NCBI GenBank assembly: GCA_003254925.1
Contig: QANZ01023036.1
Span: 110,647-174,646, forward strand
Source: Chamaecrista fasciculata
Taxonomy: Eukaryota > Streptophyta > Magnoliopsida > Fabales > Fabaceae
Direction of reading: 5' to 3'
Length of the DNA stretch: 64,000 nt
Position numbers and translations under genes: made by a program. Below are positions 23,528-39,027 of the stretch, piece after piece; position 1 is the first letter of the stretch, and each line of letters begins with the position of its first letter. Under the pieces are notes generated by a model. It did not search any database. It was not told the DNA's origin and saw only the letters and a program-made list of their open reading frames with translations.

Positions 23528-25890
23528 AGTTGAGTTATGACTAGAGATTGTAGTGGAATGTATCATTTTCTCAAATTATTGATTCTTTTTGTCATCAACA
23601 ATATGTGGTTTAAAGGCTGTAATATGGTTTTGTAGATCTTGATTGGTGGAATGTACGAACTTATTATGTTCATAAGTTTTTAGTGGAAAAAGAAAACTGA
23701 AGTTGCCTTATTATGTTCAAAGAAATAATTGCTCATAAAGATTTTAGTCTTTCTATAACAAATGTTAGAGCAACTAAGATAAGAAGCTATATATTAAGCT
23801 ATTGAGGATCTAATTTAGATTGATTATCATTAATAAAATAGTTGATCAAACTGTGGTACAATATTAAACATAGTATTTTTGAGAATTGCGTTTTGATCAT
23901 TTTTAAAATTAAAAGAAAATGGTGATAACTTTTATGTTTTCAGAAATTATTTTGAAAAAAAAAACAAAAAAATATTATGGCATAACGGTAATTATACGAT
24001 TTACTAATGTATAAGTAAAATATAAATATAATCTCATCAAATAGTTGGCAAATGACTTTTTTTTCTCCGTAATGTTGACAAATGACTTTTAATTCATGCA
24101 ATATATACCCAATCAATTTGTTAATATAGACAAATATTTAAATGACAATATTTGGGCTCCAAAGTCGAAAATTTTTTGCCAAAAAAGAAAAGTCCAAACT
24201 TTACTTCAAATGTTTTTTGTCACAAAATTTGTTTTAAAAGCAAATTATGTAAAAAAGATTTTCAATTTATAACTTTTAAAATTACTTTCTTAAACTGCAA
24301 TTATAAATTGATTCACATAACCATTTCCCAAAATAATAATAAAAAAAAAATCAAAACTAACTAGAGATTTATAGGACTGGCATCAAAATCTTGTTAGATT
24401 TTTCTTTTTTTTTTTTTTTTTNGAGCTGCTTGTAGCGTGTAGCATGTTTCGTTTGAATCCTTTAGGCTTGTATGTTTTTTTTTTATAAAATTATTTTAGG
24501 ATTTTTCTACCTGGTAATGTTTTGGTAGGAGTTGAGGATTTATTCAGTTCTACTGGCTTCTTAATTCAGAGTATCGTGAATTTAGGGCTTCTTTCAATAC
24601 GCTGATGCGGATATTGCAAGTGATCGTTAATACTATATAAATAGTTTGCATTTTTCTCCTTTACTGGCACTAAGGAACAACATGCAGTCGTTTTTTTTAG
24701 ATGGAATCCTTTGTTTGCTGATCACTACTGGAAATATTGGAGAATGGAGAGTAGGATACTTTATTTATTAAAATTGCATTTTGAGTATGAGAAAATTGCT
24801 ATCAGGCAGTTTTTAAAATTTTAAAAATAAAATCGACAAGGCAATTAAAATAGTGTATTAGTTGAAAGCAAGAGGGAACTAAGCTGCAACAAGGCCTTAA
24901 AGTAGCTGGTTTGCCTCAGATGTGTATTATCATTTATTGGTGGAAGAAGGAACAACACCATAAGCCTGAGGTTGTGGATAAAACATATTTATTAGCCTCT
25001 TAATCTCTTGTAGTGTTATGCATCAGTTTTGTTGGAGAAACTTTTGATACGTAATGGCAATAGTAGTTGGAGAATTGGGTGTGTCTGTTAAAGTACTTTC
25101 TCCTTAAATGGCTCAAAGGTCTTGGCCAAACAGAGGAGGGTAGAAGTTTGTATTGTGCTGATTTGGCAGTGATTTTGAATATTTGGTCGGAGTGCAAGGC
25201 TTGTATTTTCGGGGTTACTCCCTTACATTTAGATGAGATGACCTATAAGCGAGGATTTTATTTGAGGCTTCTTTCTGGTGTCTGTACCTGTTAGGTTTGT
25301 AAAGAGATTGGTCAACTTTGCTGACTGCTTTATTTTCTTTTTCACTTTTGTTTTGTTGTGGTTTTTTATCTTCTCCTAGGAGTGCACCCTACCCTTCTCG
25401 TTTCTATTTTTCTTCTTTTAGCAACAAAATAAATAAATAAATAAATTGACACCAGAGACCTGCAACATTGGATTTCTACTTTTCTCTTTCAACTTCAGTA
25501 GCACTGTAGCAGTAACCAAACCAGTGTAGTACCCCGAACATAATGGAACTACTTTGCTCTGCTTCTAATATAAGTACAGGACTTCCTATTTCTGAGGTTT
25601 TGCAAGAATTTATTATCTATGTGTAACAAATCAATGATCAATTTACTTCTTCTGCAGTTCCAAAATGTAGCTGCCCTTTTATTTTTCTAGGTGATTGATT
25701 ATTCTTCCTGGAGTGTTTTTTTTCCCCTTCATATGGATCTTCCTAGCATTGGTCTAATATTTCATTATCTTTTTACATGATCTTTTGGTATTTTTAACTC
25801 CCTAGCCATTGTCAATTAAATAAAAGAGTTTTGGTACTATGACCTTTAAGTCTTTAACTCATTTCCTGTTTTCCTCTACTGTGTCATCAG
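23528..25890. other. RPL5 3' flank and STE24 upstream region with an N
   Basis: The first few hundred bases should hold the RPL5 3' UTR. The rest is AT-rich, with an (AAAT)n run near 25424-25446 and no convincing coding frame. An N at 24422 follows a long T-run. The expected first exon of STE24 should lie here, just 5' of the splice acceptor at 25890, but I could not find it. Confidence 0.5.
24422..24422. other. Single N (sequence uncertainty)
   Basis: An N directly follows a long T homopolymer. It may mark a gap or collapsed stretch of unknown true size in the region where the first exon and promoter of STE24 are expected. Confidence 0.7.
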
Positions 25891-28800
25891 GGTTTATGAT
25901 ATTAATGTACATATTTGAATCTTACTTGGATGTGCGACAACATGCGGCCCTCAAACTGCCTACCCTTCCCAATACTCTGAAAGGAGTAATCAGCCAAGAG
26001 AAATTTGAGAAATCTAGAGCCTATAGTCTTGATAAAAGGTTTGTTTATTCTATTTAATGTGGAGTGTGTTGGATGGTGGGTATTTGATACTTGAGGTGGC
26101 AATTGACTCGTTTACATTGTGTCTTGATAGCAATTTTAAGAATTTGTTTTTTTTTCCTTTTCCAGCCACTTCCATTTTGTTCATGAGTTTGTGACCATAC
26201 TGATGGACTGCGCAATTTTGTTGTTTGGCGTGTTGCCCTGGTTTTGGAAGGTATGAATTTGGTTGTGATTGTGAACCTATCTTTTCAGTGGTAACATCAT
26301 GATTTTTCTGTTCTTTATTGCAGAAATCAGAAGATTTTGTGACATTAGTTGGTCTCAATGCTGAAAATGAAATACTGCATACCCTTGCCTTTTTAGCTGG
26401 TGTCATGGTTTGGTCCCAGGTATGTTCGACATTTCTCCATGGAATTAGAGGATAAAGTGATTTCTGGCTTTATATGTTTAACTTAGGCAGTCCAATTTTG
26501 CTACATATCAACGTAACTAGAATCTGTGGATCCTTTTATGTAGTCCTTTGTTATGCACTCAGTTCATTTTCATACTGCTTCTTGATTCACATAGATGGCT
26601 AAGATTTCCTGGATAAACCTAGAAAATGCAAAATTTTCTTTTGAGTGTTTGGTGAACAGCTTTTTTGACCATAAGGTATTGAAAAAAAAAATCTTGCATA
26701 GTTTGTAGGGTTTTGAACATTTGGGGATGCTCAAAGTTAGAGTGATGTGGTGTCTTAAAATTCTTGAAGAATCACTTTATGTCATTTAAACTTATTTGGG
26801 AAAGAGTTGTTCAAATCTATCAACTGTACTATTGATCATATTTTTAAGAGGTAATCTTTAATAGTGTCAGCTGGTATGTAAAGTTCAAATTAATTTTAAT
26901 TTGTAATTTATTTAACAAAATCTGCTAGACTTCTTTCAAAAAATCATATTTCTTCATGTATTTGTGATCTTTAGTTCAAATGTTCTGTGCCATAGTTAAT
27001 AGTGGGCTCTACATTTTGTGCAGATAACTGATTTGCCTTTCTCACTGTACTCAACTTTTGTGATTGAGGCCCGTCATGGTTTCAATAAGGTTCATTCCGA
27101 TTCCTCAATCATTTATCTTTTTTATTACTATTTATGCCCATATTTGTAGTCCTCAACTTTTGAATTTAGGTTACTCATTAAGCTGACATTGACACGAGTT
27201 TTTCTTATCTTAAATTCGTAGCTTTCTGCTATCTTACTTTGCCATCTGTATCGCAGCAAACAATATGGTTATTCTTTAGGGACATGATTAAAGGAGTTCT
27301 CCTCTCTATCATAATTGGGCCACCCATTGTGGCCGCAATCATTTTCATAGTACAGGTAAGATCCTATGCTTCTATATAAATGTAAATCACTTCTTGTGCT
27401 TCTATTTGACTTGTAGATGTTATATTTAATGCTTTATGTTATATGTTCTTGTGATTGTAATGTTCTGGTGGCACTTTTAGTTTCTATTTTAAAGTTCCTA
27501 TAAATGGCTGCAGAAAGGAGGTCCTTACCTGGCCATCTATCTTTGGGCATTCATGTTTGTTCTTTCTATTGTGATGATGACACTTTATCCGGTTCTCATA
27601 GCTCCTCTCTTCAATAAGTTCACCCCTGTGAGTATTTCAAACCTTTGTGAAAAATTATTATGGAAGGGCCACATTTGTTTTTCCTAATCTATTGTCTGGT
27701 CATGTTCTGATAACCAGCTTCCAGATGGTGCTCTCAGGGAGAAAATTGAGAAACTTGCTATGTCTCTCAAGTTTCCATTAAAGAAGTTGTTTGTTGTTGA
27801 TGGATCCACAAGGTCAAGCCACAGCAATGTGAGTACGACTGTAAATCAAATTCAGTTTTCCTTCATGCTTCAATGCACTTGTGATTGCATGAAGTTCTTT
27901 TGTTATTATAACTTTTATTCATATATCTGTGAGTGTACTATGTATTGCTTGTTTTTTGTGTGCTTCCCTTGGTAAATTTGATTGAAGTAGTTCATCTAAA
28001 CATACTTCGCAGGCTTATATGTATGGATTCTTCAAGAACAAGCGAATTGTACTTTATGACACCTTGATTCAGCAGGTTTGGGTTTACCTACTGTGGAAAC
28101 TTGAGATATACTCAGAATTTTTATTAAGCATTCACATTATAAATTTGATTAAAGCTTCAAATATTAAATACATTTCTTCCATAAAGGAGCCGAATGAAAC
28201 TAAAGTTTCACGTTCGGTTTTGAATTAGAGACGTTAAAATGATGAATCAACGTCGACTATAACCCCTAGCCTTCCAAGCTAACGATGCGGGTTCGATTCC
28301 TGCTACCCGCTTCTATTATATCTCTATATTCTATTCAAATCGATAGAATTAATATATATCCATTTTGATTTAGTTATTTATTAATTTTGAGTTATATAAT
28401 AATAATAATTTATATAATTGAAATTTTATTAATTTCTAATTTAACTAATTCATTTTTTTTAACATATAACAAATTAATTTAGTTATTTCGTTTTTAACTA
28501 ACAAGTAAAAAAAATCAATAGACGAAAAAGAAAATAGAATTCTTTAATTCATTCGAATTTATTAATCTAATTAATGTAAAAAAAAATGAACAATCTTTTT
28601 TTTATTATTCATTTAACTTTCTAACCCACAATTGCACTGTTGATATATGTTTGTACTTAGGTCAGTGTCCTTATCTGTTAGTACTCATGTGGGAGTCATG
28701 TGGGCTTTACATTATTAAATGATGTTTTGCAGTGTAAAAATGACGAGGAAATTGTTGCCGTGATTGCCCATGAACTGGGTCATTGGAAGCTCAACCACAC

Positions 28801-31124
28801 AGTATACTCATTTGTTGCTGTGCAGGTTTGTGTTCAGAGCATTTGTTAACTTAAAATTAACAGTTAATGACCTCTTTATTGATTATTCATGATATTAGAA
28901 AATGTTTGATTCACTTTATAAAGCCATGTAGCTGGAGATCTAGAAGTACTTAACAGTTATTAGTTTTGGTTTTGGTGTAGCTGTAGGAAAATTCTACAAG
29001 TGAGATTTTGGCTCTCTTTCCTAAATGCCTACAGAAAACTAATAACTTGTTTTAGGATTATCTTCAGATATGATATGATAGTCGTCTCTTTTATATACTG
29101 TCTGTCTCACTTTTGAAATAGCTTCAGAAATTAACTAATAGCTGTTGGATCGCATGAGCTATCAAAGAACTGTTATACTCTTAATTTAGTTAGGGTGTAA
29201 ATTAAAAGAGAAAGAGTTGTGAACTTTGATTTTGAAAATATTCTTAACCTATTGATATTTTCCTTACATATTATTTTGATGTGATGAAGATTCTCACTTT
29301 ATTGCAATTTGGAGGATATACCCTTGTGAGGAACTCAACTGATCTATTTCGAAGTTTCGGGTTTGATACACAGCCAGTTCTCATTGGACTTATTATATTT
29401 CAGGTATTTCTGTATAGTTTTGTGTTGAGGATTGGTACTATGAACTTTATTTGCTTGTTGTGAGTGGGATGCTAATTAGCTATATTTTCTTCATAGATGA
29501 CTTGTATATGTATTCATTTTATATATTTCAAAGTCAACTCTCACTAGATAAATGATAATGCTATGGAAGTGCCACCATGGGGTGCATAGTACAACTCCAG
29601 GTGGCCTAGTACTAGTCTGCTGATTGCGTAATTTCTGTCAACAGTGGCACAGTATGACTCTGATTGTGCTAGGAGAACCATATTAAGATACTGATATTTT
29701 AAAGTCATCCAGCTTTATTGTTGTCATTTCCAAGCTCCAGCCAAAGCAAAAAGTCTCTTCAACTTGTTTTCTTTAACAGCTTGTGAATAGTGTCATAGTG
29801 ATCCTTCTATATGTATAAAACCCTTGCTATTAGGGTGGTCTTGATAGGAGTGTTAATTGGATAGATGTGAGGTGCTGAATCTTCTATTTGCTTTTGTTTA
29901 CAGCATACTGTAATTCCTCTACAACACCTAGTCAGCTTTGGTCTGAATCTTGTCAGTCGATCATTTGAATTCCAGGTAAGTTGCCTTTGTTACACTTGAG
30001 CTTTAGCCTGAGTTTGTGTGTCTCTCTGGTTGACTCTTTGTCTGTCTTCCTCTATACAGGCTGATGCCTTTGCTAAGAAGCTCGGTTATGCATCTCCATT
30101 ACGATCTGGTCTTGTGAAATTACAGGTGATTTTTCAATGTCTGCTTTATTTATTTTCAACATATTATGTTCTTGGTGTATCTAGCCCTATCATTATGAGT
30201 TTTGGGTACTTGAAGATTTATTTGTTAAAAAAGATGGACCTTTACATATATAAAGAAGAGGTTTTGCTGAAGCACTGGTTAAGGAGGAATGAGTGCTCTT
30301 AAAATGTGTTCATTTCATATAGTATTTGTAGTCATTCTCCATTTTCAAATTAATCACTATTAATGTTATTCCTGTTCATTAGCTCAACAACTTCCGTTAA
30401 AAGACGAAGTTTTTTAGTATTTCAACAAAAGTTGTTGGTATAATTGATAGAGATAAGAAATTAAGTTCACCTATTATTTATCAAATGCAAAATTTCAAAC
30501 ATTTTTCAACCTAGCTTATGAAAGATCTTTTGTTTGTTTCTTAAATAATTAACTTATTATCATAAAAGATTTTAAAAATTGTGATATTTTAATTATTTAT
30601 TTATTTTTTGATTTATGTTTTAAGGTGAATCGGAATTTTTGGAATTATTGTTTTGAGAGTAATTGTGATATTAATAAACGTTAGTGAATAATGATGGTTA
30701 ATTTCGAAACTATTGACTAATTAAGGGTTAAATATTTTACTAATTAAACACTTTTCAAAAGGTATGCATTGCTCCTTAACTAGTTCTATTAAGGCTCTAC
30801 TTAAGAAGACTCAAAAAATGAACATCCTAATATAATGTATGTAGATTTTAGGCATAAAAGATAAAACACAATTCAATTTTTTATGTTATATTTAAAAATT
30901 TTCTAGTTCTGTTTTTCAATGCATGGAAAATTAGAATGCCATGCACTAAATACCACGTTAGTAGTTTTATGCTACATTTTCATGTTAAACTTGCTGTTGT
31001 TCATCAGGAGGAGAATCTGTCAGCTATGAATACTGATCCTTGGTACTCTGCCTATCACTATTCTCATCCTCCCCTTGTTGAAAGATTAGAAGCACTCGAC
31101 AAATCCGAAAAGAAGGCAGACTAA
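25891..31124 (+). CDS. STE24: CAAX prenyl protease 1 (STE24), first exon not found
   Basis: Thirteen exons: 25891-26038, 26166-26250, 26324-26419, 27024-27089, 27257-27355, 27514-27627, 27718-27828, 28013-28075, 28733-28825, 29290-29403, 29904-29975, 30060-30125, 31008-31124. All borders are GT/AG and the product follows Arabidopsis STE24 closely to its end. The zinc site is HELGH (HExxH, about 28767) with a downstream EFQADAFA motif supplying the third ligand. Several hydrophobic segments fit the multi-pass ER enzyme that removes the last three residues of prenylated CaaX proteins (family knowledge). The frame is open from the acceptor CATCAG at 25890 in phase for [10 protein letters not shown], so about 10 N-terminal residues with the start codon should lie in an upstream exon. 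An in-frame ATG at 25896 could be an alternative start. Intron 8 in this count (28076-28732) carries plastid DNA. Confidence 0.93.
28186..28625 (+). mobile_element. Plastid DNA insertion (NUPT) from the trnG-UCC region
   Basis: Starts at GGAGCCGAATGAAAC and includes AAGTTTCACGTTCGGTTTT, the domain V hairpin of a plastid group II intron, then the GTCGACTATAA domain VI end, the 3' exon of trnG-UCC and AT-rich DNA like the trnG-trnR spacer. The plastid match is from memory. The right border is approximate. It sits wholly inside a STE24 intron, leaving exon borders intact. Confidence 0.8.
28262..28311 (+). pseudogene. trnG-UCC: 3' exon of plastid trnG-UCC (tRNA-Gly), transferred
   Basis: The sequence CCTAGCCTTCCAAGC has TCC in the anticodon position, followed by the T-arm GCGGGTTCGATTCCTGC and acceptor end ACCCGC. 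The 5' exon and most of the intron are missing, so no tRNA can be made. The T-stem has one change from the plastid form as I recall it (CCTGC for CCCGC), which would still pair as G-U. Confidence 0.82.
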
Positions 31125-31362
31125 GACAAGCAACCTATAGATGAACAAGAGCTGCAAAAATTTTTTGAATTGTAATTGAGACCTTACTGAAATGAAGGAA
31201 TGAATGATGTTTGTTATCCCAATTTATCATTTCTGGGTAGGTATGTTTGTTTAGTTCAGGTTTAAGAGTACCTTGATTCAGGATGCAAAGTTGATACCAC
31301 TTGGCTCAGAAAAAGAGATGGCAATGATGAAACGAAATAGGATTTAGAAAAAACACTTACTC

Positions 31363-31610
31363 TAAATGCATGTCTAGTTGTCCTTTCTTTCTGTCTTTCG
31401 TTTTGGTTACAAATTACTTTTTTGCCAACTGTCTACGAATAGTGTTTTTAGCTCTACTTCTGTATACTTGCCTTCTTTCCAATGTTGTTTCAGCTTTTTA
31501 TCTGTTCAGTTTATATTTCTTATTGTTATTGTTATATTCTTGTTTCAGCAAGAATATTTTTTTTTAAAAAAAAGCAAGGTAATATAACTATTTATTTGTC
31601 AAAAAAGTGA
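31363..31610 (+). repeat. Dispersed repeat, copy 1 (second copy at 40135-40510)
   Basis: ATGCATGTCTAGTTGTCCTT through TTATTTGTCAAAAAAGT recurs at 40135-40510 in the same orientation, where it is split by a SINE-like insertion. The two copies lie on either side of the Hsc70 and galactosyltransferase fragments. No coding frame is supported and no terminal inverted repeats were seen. Confidence 0.75.
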
Positions 31611-31800
31611 ATTTTGATCATTTGATGTTCTTAGGTGATAAAAATTATGAATTCCTTATTTTTAATCAAAAGATCATTAATGTTTTTCATTTTTGGATAT
31701 CCAGAACTGTTCCCTTAGACATAGTTCCACATCTGAACTCTGAAGCAAAAGTTCAGACCCAAAAGCAACACTATGTTCTCATTTATACCTCCTCTGTAAA

Positions 31801-31957
31801 CCAATTTGAATCCTTTATAGTGCGTTGTAGGTGAACTGCAGAAAGATAAAGGAATAATTAGAGAGAGAAAGTGGGTTACAATGACACTTTTTCTCTCTAA
31901 TTTATTTTTATCTCTCTTAAGCACTACACCCCTAAAATATTATAGAGGATTCAAATT
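31801..31957. repeat. Palindromic MITE, copy 2 of 3
   Basis: Arms start CCAATTTGAATCC at the left and end GGATTCAAATTG at the right, with the GAGAGAGAAAGTG core and an inner AATGACACTTTTTCTCTC. It is the same family as 11697-11840 but its arms have more mismatches, so it is older. It lies downstream of STE24. Confidence 0.8.
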
Positions 31958-32149
31958 GTCTGTAAACTCCTTGATCTGTTTTGGCTTAGCGTTGAAGGCA
32001 TGGTTTGGTTCTCTCCTATACTTCAGACCTCCCTCCTCTCATCGTTCAAAGATTTTTCTGGGACCACAAAACCTCCCTCCTATCATTATCAAACTCAGGG
32101 GATGTCTAGCCTATTTTAAAATATATCCTTTAATATATATCATACCTAG

Positions 32150-33030
32150 TGTTGTTTAGACCGGATCGGAGCCGTGAACTAGATAAGAGAGTGAGTTGGT
32201 CTGACCTTAAAAATTAAACTAGCAGTTGAATCGGATTGGACCGAATTTAACCGCTTGAGAACCGCCAACCATGGTCGAATCGTCGGACCGTTGAAGAACC
32301 GGTGGTCCAATGAATTTTTTTTTTACAGACAACCCAATGCCCAACAAAATGATGAAATATGAGTCTCGAAGCCTCTCTCATCTCATCATCTTCCTCTCAA
32401 AGTTACTTTAGCCCCATTGCTTGCCGTTGCCACTACTCATCTCGCCGTTGACGTTTTTTGGCGAAGCTCGTCACACCGTTGATGTTTTCTATCAAAGTTT
32501 GCCTCGTCGCCGATGCTTTCTATCGAAGCTCGCCGCTGCTTGAAGGATGGAAGACTAGAAAAAATAGTATGATATCAGGCTGAAATTTGAACAAAGGCAC
32601 ATGGAAGCACCTTAAGTGAGAGAGAAAGTGGAAACAGAAAGAGAGAGTTCAATTTACTAGGACAACAATAGGAGATGATAAAAAAATAGTATACCCAAAA
32701 TGCCCCCACAAGAAGTCATAGGTTTTGTGTTACAATAATTAATAAAGCAAAAAAGAAATAGTTATAAAATTAAGGGAGCAAAGGATAACTTCAGAACCAG
32801 ACGTACACATATTTACTTTTATTAAACATATATTCAGAAATATTCAACAAAATCTTATATTTGTTTTTTTACCTTTTCAATAAATATATATATATAGTAT
32901 TTATATCTATATGTTAATAATAATAATTATTTATTATTTATTGTATAATTTGGTTCGACCAATGCTTCGACCGGTTTAACCGATCAGACCGTAAATCAAA
33001 CACTTGTCCGAGTCTTTGAACGGTAACCTC
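32150..33030. repeat. Probable transposon remnant with CCGGTTTAACCG-type ends
   Basis: The left part carries AGACCGGATCGGAGCCGTGA and the right part TTCGACCGGTTTAACCGATC with GACCGTAAATC. These are partly inverted and resemble ends of common plant non-autonomous elements. The centre has repeated CTCGCCGTTGACG/GCTCGTC stretches that are GC-rich. The family assignment and borders are weak. Confidence 0.45.
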
Positions 33031-33515
33031 TCATGACATCTTCAAATTTAAAGTTTAAAATTTTAAGAAAATGTTATTTTAAGATATTACGGATATTATC
33101 TAATTGAAATTTATAGTTTAAAATTTTGAGGATATTTTATATAAGCTGTTGAGATATTTAAGTTAATTATCATCTTCATTCTTAAATTTAATTTATTATA
33201 TATTATTATAGTTTTAAATTTATCTTTCTTAGATTTAGGCCTTTAGCAAATCAATCTTGGGGCAATTTTATGTGTGTGTATATATATACTAGGGGCTTTG
33301 CGTGCCCGTATGTATGTAAAATAAATAAGGGACTAAATTGTTAACTTAGTAAAGAAAAAGAAACTAAATAGTAAATTTTCTCTTATTTTTAATTTCATAG
33401 ACTATAATTTTAAACATGGACGACCAGAAAGAGGTGGAGCCATATAATATTAGATATAGTACCGTGGACCCTTAAAGGTTCCTGAATTTGTTTGTTAAAT
33501 TCTTGTTCACGTACA
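33031..33515. other. Spacer and presumed 5' flank of the Hsc70 fragment
   Basis: AT-rich with a short TA run (about 33280). No frame, repeat arm or clear promoter that I can support. Confidence 0.4.
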
Positions 33516-36171
<2,656 letters not shown>

Positions 36172-36320
36172 ACTACAAAAAACAGGAGTTTCGGTGGCAA
36201 AAAGTTTCGCCGCTGAAGGGCTTCGGTGGCGAAAAGTATCGCCACCGAAACTCAAAATTTCGCCCCGGAAGACTTTGCTGGCGGAATTATTTTGCCACCC
36301 TGTTTTGTCATCAATGCTCA
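36172..36320 (+). mobile_element. CACTA-type transposon terminus
   Basis: Begins CACTACAAAAAA, the canonical CACTA terminal motif, followed by subterminal motifs in both orientations (TTTCGGTGGC, TCGCCACCGAAA, CGGTGGCGAAAAG), which form a hairpin near 36220-36250. It starts inside the last visible Hsc70 exon. I found no matching TTTTTTGTAGTG end downstream, so the element is truncated or its other end has decayed. Confidence 0.7.
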
Positions 36321-36717
36321 ATTTTTTTTTAAAAAAAATAAATATTGCTATATTGCATTAGTTGTTCAGTGGCAAATTTAATTTATTTGTCATTGATGAT
36401 TTTTTTTTCCTATTTTATATTTTATATATCTTATTTTAAGTTAATATTTTCAAATAACTTCATATAACAAATATTATAAATAACATACAATTTTTATAAA
36501 TTTCAAATTGCATTACAAATTTAAAAACAAGCTAAGTAGCTAGTGTATAAAACAAAACAAAATGTTTTAGGTACAAACACCCAAAGTTCTAAAGATAAAC
36601 TTTAACATCCAGTCACAGTGAGCAGCAAACAAATTAAAAATATCAAGAATAATTGCGGCACATCTCCACTCATACTTCTATAGTCAATTCCAAAGACAAC
36701 TTTAACCACCTGCAAGA
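36321..36717. other. AT-rich DNA, possible CACTA interior
   Basis: No gene seen. The AT-rich stretch after the CACTA terminus may be part of the same truncated element. Confidence 0.4.
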
Positions 36718-37017
36718 TCACAGCCAATTCTTGCAGGCCTTCAAGAGGGCAAGAGCTTCCACAACAAATGCCGAGAAAGATGTAACAGCAGCATGCCTTC
36801 CGTCAACAACAAAACCAGTTGAGTTTTCCTTAAATGCACCATCCGAGTTAAACTTCAAGTAATCCACAGGAGTCCTACACCAATGTAGCACACCAACATC
36901 ACAAGAGGCCGAGAGAATATTAAACCTGTCCTTTTTAATTTGAGCTTCCCAAAATTCAGCATGGATAGAACAGGATTGGCAACTGCCCTTCCATATCTCC
37001 CAGTAAAGAATAGTCAT
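36718..37017 (-). pseudogene. RNase H fragment of a LINE ORF2
   Basis: The minus-strand frame contains VDYLKFNSDGAFKENSTG, VVDGRHAAVTSFSAFVVEALA and LLKACKNWL, which match the RNase H end of plant LINE ORF2 (compare VNTDGAFKES at about 14440). Only part of the domain is present, with an internal deletion. No TSD or poly(A) tract could be assigned. Confidence 0.65.
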
Positions 37018-39027
37018 GAGGCTTAATGAGACAAGTTGGACAATTTTAAATCTAATTAACTTGAATAGATAATTCTAAGACAAGTTTTTTTTTTTTTTAA
37101 GAAAGTCCTTTTTAAAGCTTAGCTATTTGGTATTCTAAGCGGAAAAAAAGTAGCCTTTCTACAAATACATGAGTGGATTAAGATAGAGAAAAGGAAAAAA
37201 AAAAAAAAAAGTATTTTGGGCTTAATGGATGATAAAGAAAAAAATTACAACACGAAATCAAGTCAAATAATGGAAAGGGAAAAAAGAAACAAAAAAGAAA
37301 GTTTGGCAGAAATTCTATTTTTGAAAAACCAAACTATTTTTGAAGTTTCAACCATTTGCTCCAAAGAATATATTTTGACATCTCAAGTGAATGATATGTA
37401 TCTCACAGTAACAGAAAGCTCAAACATTAGTTATTTCTCCTAACAAGTACATTTTTCTACAAATGAGACAATAAAAATTAAAATGGAAAAAAAGAAATAA
37501 GAAAGAGTGTGGCAGAAATTCTACCTTGCAATTGCGTCAATGTTTAGTCTACTATCAACAAGTTCACCTCACCTGACACTGAGCAATTATAGGCACAGTC
37601 TTCATTTCAATAACCATTAAGTAACTTAATCTTAACTTAATACTGATCCAAGGGCTAATACAACTAACATACAATCTAGTTATCTAAACTCTAGAGTCCA
37701 GCGGAATTAACTATCAAGCCTTTTTTAAATTGTAAAGCAAAAGACAGCAGCACTTACCATCAATATATTTCACTGTGATGCCTTTAGTTTGAAGTTTGAA
37801 CTGCCACGTACGTAGTCCAAGCCCTATGTCAATTGATAGGAGAAGAAATAAAGGCTGAGAAAGAGATATATATAAAAAGATAGAGGGATAAGAAAGGAAT
37901 ATTGACAAGCAAAAGTAAAAAGAGAGAGAGATAATTAGAGAAGTTGGTTGGATTATTTGGATGCAATGGAATGAATGAATGGGGAGTGAGTGAGGCATGT
38001 GTTGGTAATGGGGAGTGAGTGACGCATATGGGCTGATTGGTACTACTTAGATTGATCATTAATTGATAAATATAGACAGAGCAAGTAAGGCAAAATTATA
38101 TGAAAAATATAAACAGAGCAAGGCAAGCTCCTCCAAGATGTTAGTTCCTTATAAAACTTAAGCCAGAGCAATTAAACAAGCTGATATACAAGTTCAGATT
38201 GGTGCCAAGACAACAATGAGCACAGACAAAACATTTCAAGCAAGTAAGGCATATGAATAAGAATTATTCTTTATTCGCAAGCAATATTGATATCTTTAAA
38301 TAAAACATATACCAGTTTGAAAGTTAATGGCTGCCAAATTTCATTAACTTTGGAGTTAATTAGATACCCTTTTTGTTGAATTAATGTTAAGGAAATTATG
38401 CAGAAAAAGTTTCTGGTTTTATGTTTTCTCATAAATATTGAGGGGTCAAATGAAAGAGTTAAAGGCTAAAATTTTGTATGTGGTTATCTAAGACCCTAAA
38501 GACCTTGAACGAGCTTATCTCAAGACTGGAGGTAGTGATGATGTATTAAATCATTATTTGATGTGCATTTCCTTTTTCTTATTAATCATCTCTAATGGTT
38601 TTTTATAGCTTTGTCTTATTTCCACTGTTGTCTTTGTTTTGTCTTCTTCACTCTTCCTTCTTTCCGTTTCTAATCAACCCAGGAGAGGAGCAATTCTGAA
38701 CAATAGGCCAAGCTCACTGAAACAATTACAAAACTCAAAACTAATTTGAAGTATTTCAATTACAGTATGTTTTCAATTGAAAATGTGCGACTGTGTGTGT
38801 CAAAGAAGAAAAGCATTGATAGGGTTTCAACTGAAGAACGACGTGAAAACAGATAGAGACCAACAAGTGATAGGGTCCCAATCTTCAACAAGATTCCTCT
38901 ATTTCAGCTTAAGTGTTCACTTTGATACTGCTAACTAACCATGGCTCAATTTTCTGCATCCACGAAACTAACCATGAATTGATCTTAAAACTTAAACTTC
39001 TAGCAATATTCCTCTTCCATACCTTAC
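37018..39027. other. Intergenic DNA between pseudogene fragments
   Basis: AT-rich with A-runs near 37200. Open frames are short and unrelated to families I know. It probably includes remnants of intron or flank from the galactosyltransferase copy on the right, but I cannot show this. Confidence 0.4.

Noticed and set aside
28262-28311. A functional tRNA-Gly gene
   Set aside because: Only the 3' exon and the end of the intron are present. The 5' exon with the D arm is absent, and plastid introns do not splice in the nucleus.
31370-31587. Two overlapping plus-strand frames of 65-69 residues after STE24
   Set aside because: They are Phe/Leu/Ser-rich translations of the T-rich dispersed repeat that recurs at 40135, not conserved proteins.
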